Positions 17,335-21,257 of a stretch of DNA of 21,257 bases are shown here, in pieces (position 1 is the first letter of the stretch; each line of letters begins with the position of its first letter). The DNA is taken from the NCBI GenBank assembly GCA_049999725.1, contig JBNGIS010021286.1:1-21257 (forward strand), given 5' to 3'. The position numbers and the translations under genes were made by a program. The stretch is from Haplomitrium mnioides. Taxonomy: Eukaryota > Marchantiophyta > Haplomitriopsida > Calobryales. The notes beneath the pieces were generated by a model. The model did not search any database. It was not told where the DNA came from and saw only the letters and a program-made list of their open reading frames with translations.

Positions 17335-18534
17335 TCAATTTTGCTTTCTGTTGAGTTCAGATAATTTTCGTAGACCAATACCCTCGGTATGTGCCTTGTG
17401 TAGGGCAGTAGGTAGGGGTTTGGTGAAGATGTCAGTCCTATTGTCTTTGCTTGGTATCCATTGCACGTTAATCTGTTCACCATGTTGTTCATGAGTGTAG
17501 AAGAATTTAGGGGTTATATGTTTGATTCTGTCCCCTTTGATGAATCCTTGGGCTATTTGATCAACACATGGTCTATTATCTTCATAGAGTACTGTAGGGG
17601 ATTGGATAAGTTGCTGACCAGTGTTGGAGTTGATGTGATCAATCAACTGTCGTAGCCAAATACATTCTCTACTTGCCTCGTATAATGCTATAATTTCGGC
17701 ATGATTGGTAGATGTTGTTGTAATGGTCTGTTTGGTGCTTTTCCATGAAATAGCTGTACCCCCTTTAAGGAATACATATCCTGTTTGTGATTTTGTATCG
17801 TCAGGGTCAGATAAGTATCCAGCATCAGCATATCCGACGATGTCGTTTTCTGCATTTTTCGGGAAGAATAGACCCATGTCTATAGTTCCTTGCAGGTACC
17901 TGAAAATTCTTTTGATGCCATTCCAATGGCGTATCGTTGGTTGTGAGCTATGTCTTGCTAGTAGGTTTACAGCAAAAGCAATGTCGGGTCTGGTCTGATT
18001 TGCCAAGTACATCAATGCTCCGATTGCAGATAGGTATGGTTTCTCTGGTCCAAGTGTGGGTTCTGTTTCCTTCCTTTTGGAGAACATGTCTTTTGAAGGA
18101 TCGGAGGATCTCATTTCCATAGGCGTGCTCATTGGGTGAGCTTTTTCCATGTTGAATTGTTTCAGCATTTTCGATGTGTAAGTTGACTGGTGTATCAGAA
18201 TGCCATCATGTAAGTGTTCAAATTGTATTCCCAAGCAGAAGTCAGGTTCCCCAATGTCTCGCATTTCAAAGGTAGTTTTCAGTTTCTCAATGGTGTCGGA
18301 GGTAAGGCATGGTGTCCCAAAAATGTTAATATCGTCCACGTATATTGCCACTATAACATACTCAGGGGTTTCCTGTTTCATGAATAGGCATGGTGCAATG
18401 TCGTCGTTCTTAAAATTCATGGTCATCATTTCTGATTTGAATCTTTGATACCAATTTCTGCCGCTTTGTTTGAGGCCATACATCGAAGTCATGGCTTGTA
18501 CTGCCATTTGAGGGTCTGATCGATTTGGTGCCAT
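17335..18534 (-). CDS. Copia-2 reverse transcriptase palm-thumb and RNase H segment
   Basis: 399 uninterrupted residues. SMYGLKQSGRNWY (residues 17-29) and AIYVDDINIFG (YVDD at 65-68) are RT motifs. FEMRDIGEPDFCLGI and the SKMLKQFNM thumb follow. The RNase H DEDD residues are all present: D236 in GYADAGY, E280 in NHAEIIALYE, D319 in YEDNRP and D368 in RTDIFTKPLP. It ends like other copia pol proteins. The Met at 18534 is internal. The frame continues upstream past TAG at 18556-18558 into the repeat region and the N-terminal RT half. Alone it lacks motif A, so it cannot be an active enzyme. Confidence 0.9.
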   Translation of the reverse strand: MAPNRSDPQMAVQAMTSMYGLKQSGRNWYQRFKSEMMTMNFKNDDIAPCLFMKQETPEYVIVAIYVDDINIFGTPCLTSDTIEKLKTTFEMRDIGEPDFCLGIQFEHLHDGILIHQSTYTSKMLKQFNMEKAHPMSTPMEMRSSDPSKDMFSKRKETEPTLGPEKPYLSAIGALMYLANQTRPDIAFAVNLLARHSSQPTIRHWNGIKRIFRYLQGTIDMGLFFPKNAENDIVGYADAGYLSDPDDTKSQTGYVFLKGGTAISWKSTKQTITTTSTNHAEIIALYEASRECIWLRQLIDHINSNTGQQLIQSPTVLYEDNRPCVDQIAQGFIKGDRIKHITPKFFYTHEQHGEQINVQWIPSKDNRTDIFTKPLPTALHKAHTEGIGLRKLSELNRKQN

Positions 18535-18596
18535 ATATGTGGCATTTGCTGATTTCTATGTCGTGGGAATGTTTCCATGTACACATGATCGATGTG

Positions 18597-19060
18597 GGAC
18601 TAAAGGTCCCTTGTCATTGTGTTTGTTCAGCTTTCTTGCTGGTTGGACTGAAGGTCCAATCTTTTGCCAATCTGCCATGCTTGTTGATGGGACTGAAGGT
18701 CCTCTGTTGGACTGCGTGCTCAGCAGTTGTGTTGGTTGGACTAAAGGTCCAGGTATCGCAGTTTTAAGCATGTTGTTCATTGTATGGCGTTTTCTCTTTG
18801 TCATGAGGACAGTAGGTCATGTCTTTTGTAGCCATTTGCGGACTATAGGTCATGTTGCAGATTTACTGTGAGGGACAGAAGGTCTAACCTCAGAGGATTT
18901 GTATTTAGGGACAAAAGGTCCAACCTCAGATGTTCTGCATTGGGGGACAAAAGGTCCAGCCTCAGATATTTGGCATTGAGGGACAAAAGGTCTAACCTTA
19001 GATGTTTTGCTTTGAGGGACAAAAGGTCCAACCTCAGATGTTTGTCTCTCCCCCTGAATG
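18597..19060 (-). repeat. Eleven-copy GPxVP repeat inserted in the Copia-2 RT
   Basis: On the plus strand GGAC...GGTC units begin at 18597, 18645, 18690, 18738, 18807, 18840, 18873, 18909, 18945, 18981 and 19017. Spacings are 48, 45, 48, 69, 33, 33, 36, 36, 36 and 36, all multiples of three. In the pol frame each gives G-P-x-V-P or a variant (GPFVPQ, RPFVPQ, GPLVQP, GPSVPS). The five at 18872-19051 are perfect 36-bp tandem units. Two units have TGA in place of the Gly codon (18850-18852, 18817-18819). At the nucleotide level each unit is a small imperfect palindrome (GGAC/GTCC). Confidence 0.9.
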
Positions 19061-19359
19061 TGAAAAGATAACCTTGATATGAGTTCTGGAGGTGCCTTCA
19101 TGTAGATCTGTGAGTCAAGTATGCTGTACAGGTAAGCCGTGATAACGTCCATGATGTGCATGATGAGGTTCCGTTGAATGGCGAATGCGATCATATATCT
19201 GTATGTAATGGAGTCCATTACGGGTGAATATGTCAGATTATAGTCTCTGCCAGGTATTTGAGTGTATCCTTTTGCAACTAGTCTGGCTTTGTATTTGGTG
19301 ATGTCGCCCTTTGCATTTCTCTTTCTGACGAAAATGAATCTGTAGCCGGTCAGAGTCAT
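18850..19359 (-). pseudogene. Copia-2 reverse transcriptase, N-terminal half, running into the repeat
   Basis: Residues 1-90 are an RVT_2 N-terminus: GYRFIFVRKRNAKGD, YKARLVAKGYTQIPGRDYN, YSPVMDSITYR, then MDVITAYLYSILDSQIYMK with the motif A Asp (D71, codon 19149-19147). The native frame continues upstream past TAA at 19393-19395 to the integrase. After IQGERQTSE (about residue 109) the expected short link to YGLKQ is replaced by tandem VGPFVPQ repeats up to TGA at 18850-18852. From D71 to the Tyr of YGLKQ is 223 residues in frame, against about 39 in Copia-1. Confidence 0.87.
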
Positions 19360-19392
19360 GTCGGGAGTTGCTGGAGTAATTGAGCCAAAAAC

Positions 19393-20283
19393 TTAGCGAT
19401 GAATCAGGGAATCAAGCTCTGAATTAATCGCTTGTTCCCATTGAGGCCAGTCCTGTCTGGATTGTGCGTCTTGTATAGAGATAGGGTCTGGTGTATTGTC
19501 ATCTATACTTTGAGATACTGAGTAGGCAAACATGTCGTCTATATAGATTTTGTCTCTGGTCCAGATACGGCCAGTGTGCAAGTAATCGATGGATATCTCC
19601 TCATTGTTAGGAATTGTTGATCTCAGTGTGTTGGACGTTCTGTCTTGGGTTGGTTGAGTTTCGATGTTGGTGTTGAGTGATTGGTCGGGTTTTGGCTTAT
19701 TTTTGGAGCCAAGTGGACGTCCTCTTTTGGCCTTGGGTGCAATATTGGTAGCGGGTCTGGTTTCTTTTTGTAGTCTTGCAGGCGCATTGGCTGCTTCGAT
19801 ATGTGATTTGGCGATACTTGTTATATCGTTGAATGCGTCTGGTGTTTTGACTAATATCTGTTGGATGTGGAGTATCTTCTGTACTTCATAGTCTGATTGT
19901 CCGGTCCTGGCATCAGGTTGAAGGATTGAGTTGTTACGCCATACCAGTTCTTCCTTGTGTGTTGTGGTGTTTGAAGGGGTGTTCGATGTTAAAGGTGGGA
20001 AAATGTCCTCAAAGAATTGGCAATCCGCGAATATGGACTTGAAAACGTCTGTTGTACTTGGTTCGAGATATCGAATTATTGATGGGGATTCAAACCCAAT
20101 ATATATTCCTTTCTGACGTTGTGGTCCTATTTTGGTTTGGTTGGGGCCGAGGATTGGTACCATGACCAGACATCCAAATGTTCTGAGGTGTGTAATGTTT
20201 GCGAGCATGCCTATTGTTAGTCGATATGGCGAGTAACTGTTGAAGGCCGATGGCCTGAACCTTATTAGGGTGGCTGCATGCAT
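19393..20283 (-). pseudogene. Copia-2 integrase C-terminal region with AT-hook-like motif
   Basis: 296 residues. The start is internal: the frame continues upstream past TGA at 20296-20298. LRTFGCLVMVPI and KGIYIGFESPSIIRYLEP are the copia integrase C-terminal module. A long polar linker follows, holding KAKRGRPLGSKNKPKP (residues 184-199), whose GRP core resembles a DNA minor-groove AT-hook. Such a motif is familiar in this place in plant copia elements. The end, DWPQWEQAINSELDSLIHR, is the start of the RT domain, cut by TAA at 19393-19395 where a Gln codon would differ by one base. Confidence 0.85.
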
Positions 20284-20295
20284 TACAGCGTGGCC

Positions 20296-20760
20296 TCATG
20301 TGGAGGTAGGAAGGCTTGTGTTCAGGAGTAGCGGTCGAGCGATAAGCTGTATACGTTTAATTGCTGATTTAGCTATTCCATTCTGGAAATGGACGTGAGG
20401 GACTGAATATTGGATATCTATTCCTGCCGATGTGCAGAATTCGTCGAACGTTTTAGACGAAAATTCACCGGCGTTGTCTACTCTAAGGGTTTTGATCAGG
20501 TATTCGGGGAATTGAGTGGTTAGTTTTATGATTTGTGACAGTAGTTTGGGGAATACCATATTTTTGGTTGTAAGGAGAGATACTTGTGACCATTTTGATG
20601 ACGCATCAATGGTTACTAGGAAATATTTGAATGGCCCGGATGGAGGGTGAATGGGTCCGCAAACATCTGCATGGATCCGTTCAAGGAAACGGGGGATTTG
20701 TCTGTTTGTCTTTTGTATTGGATGTATGATTTTGAGTTTTCCTTATGCACATGCTATACA
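20296..20760 (-). pseudogene. Copia-2 integrase catalytic core
   Basis: The frame reads CIACA, TAA (20743-20745), GKLKIIHPIQKT, then ERIHADVCGPIHP (first Asp at 20667-20665), FKYFLVTIDASSKW, RVDNAGEFSSKTFDEF (second Asp, codon 20478-20476) and FQNGIAKSAIKRIQLIARP. At the third catalytic position (20370-20368), 35 residues after the second Asp, the codon is AAA (Lys) where the family has Glu. TGA at 20298-20296 ends the run after LPTST. The core is both interrupted and catalytically dead. Confidence 0.87.
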
Positions 20761-21257
20761 TGGAGACGAGGGAGATAAAGGTTGTACGTTGTCAGGAATG
20801 CCTATGTTGTCATGTTTTAGCTTGTAAAACATGTCTTTTCTTGGGTGTCCGAGTCGATTATGCTAGAGTTGAGCATTCGATATTCGTGTTGAGGATGTGA
20901 GGTATGAGTAAATGTATGTCATATACAGTCCAGGTGGGGAAAGCGGGAAGGTTTCCTGTATGTGCATAGTGAGACCTGTCGGTATCATAATATGTAGGAC
21001 TTCTGTGTTGGAGGTCCTTCCGGTTTGAATGTGATATCCGTTTCGGCGGATATCTCTGAAGCTGATGAGATTCCTGGTTGCCGTAGGGGCATAAATGGCT
21101 GAAGGAATGTTTAGTATTGTACCGTTAGGGAATCGTATGGTGGCTGGGCCATAGCCTTCTTCTATCTGGTTATGGCCTGTGATAGTTGTCAGTTGTCGAG
21201 AAGAAGGAGTGATCGAAGAGAACAGGTTTCGATCCTGTAGGATAGTGTGCGATGAGC
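20761..21257 (-). pseudogene. Copia-2 protease C-terminal part and integrase zinc finger (partial)
   Basis: The minus frame from 21255 begins SSHTILQDRNLFSSITP, the residues just after a copia protease active site (the DSG itself lies past the window edge). It continues through GYGPATIRFPNGTILNIPSA and YAPTATRNLISFRDI to the pre-integrase region. HNRLGHPRKDMFYKL with the two His ligands follows a TAG at 20865-20863, where a Trp is expected. The CX2C pair lies at about 20757-20746. No frameshift occurs in this stretch. Confidence 0.83.

Larger units (their letters stand above)
16750..21257 (-). mobile_element. Copia-2: Ty1/copia LTR retrotransposon, 5' part cut by window edge
   Basis: Right to left on the minus strand: end of protease, integrase, RT with an inserted repeat array, RNase H, an untranslated stretch, PPT, short 3' LTR. 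PR-IN-RT order marks it as copia. From 21255 to 17335 a single frame is kept for 3.9 kb with no frameshift, interrupted by seven stops: 20863-20865, 20743-20745, 20296-20298, 19393-19395, 18850-18852, 18817-18819 and 18556-18558. Gag, PBS and the 5' LTR lie to the right of the window. Point mutation, not indel decay, has killed it. Confidence 0.9.

Noticed and set aside
18872-19051. CRISPR-like array with 36-bp units
   Set aside because: The units are contiguous without variable spacers, lie in frame inside a copia RT, and the surroundings are plant retroelements.
18539-19071. Plus-strand ORFs with repeated Arg/Ser-Asn-Leu-Arg units
   Set aside because: Antisense shadow of the GPxVP array in the Copia-2 pol frame, which is the frame that joins to real RT motifs on both sides.
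17335-20865. Stop codons in Copia-2 as sites of RNA editing or recoding
   Set aside because: Seven different stops (TAA, TAG, TGA) scattered in a nuclear retroelement that also lost a catalytic residue fit ordinary decay.

Overview
The window is a nest of decayed LTR retrotransposons, with no recognisable host gene, tRNA or rRNA. Both Ty1/copia and Ty3/gypsy chromovirus elements are present. Three of the primer-binding or LTR layouts are typical of plants, including two initiator-Met-tRNA-like primer-binding sites and TATA-containing LTRs with TG...CA ends. This points to the nuclear genome of a land plant. I cannot settle the lineage from sequence alone.

Layout, left to right. (1) About 1-4744, minus strand: Copia-1, the best preserved element. 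Its 5' LTR, PBS, 1.2 kb leader, gag and protease-integrase ORF are present. The reverse transcriptase (RT) runs off the left edge. (2) About 4745-5020 and 10174-11127, plus strand: two halves of one older gypsy integrase, called G-PHD here. It was split by a later insertion and ends in the remains of a PHD finger, followed by an LTR-like stretch to about 11450. (3) 5021-10173, plus strand: Gypsy-2, a full-length chromovirus (LTR, PBS, gag, PR, RT, RNase H, integrase, chromodomain, PPT, LTR), nested in G-PHD and heavily broken. (4) About 11451-11867: AT-rich DNA without genes. (5) 11868-16118, minus strand: Gypsy-3, a close relative of Gypsy-2 in opposite orientation, truncated at its 5' end. 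(6) 16119-16749: unidentified sequence, then AT-rich low-complexity DNA. (7) 16750-21257, minus strand: Copia-2, with a short 3' LTR, a PPT and a pol frame open throughout except for seven stop codons. Its protease and gag lie beyond the right edge.

Inferred order of events: G-PHD is older than Gypsy-2, which sits inside it. Copia-1 abuts or interrupts G-PHD on the left. Gypsy-2 and Gypsy-3 lie tail to tail with about 1.7 kb between them, forming a multi-kilobase imperfect inverted repeat that could give hairpin RNA if transcribed through.

The most unusual points are: an in-frame array of eleven GPxVP-type repeats inside the RT of Copia-2, adding about 184 residues between the motif A aspartate and the YGLKQ motif; a PHD finger at the C-terminus of a gypsy integrase; a run of hairpins plus a 17-bp tandem repeat in the Copia-1 leader; and the independent loss of one DDE carboxylate in three of the four integrases.
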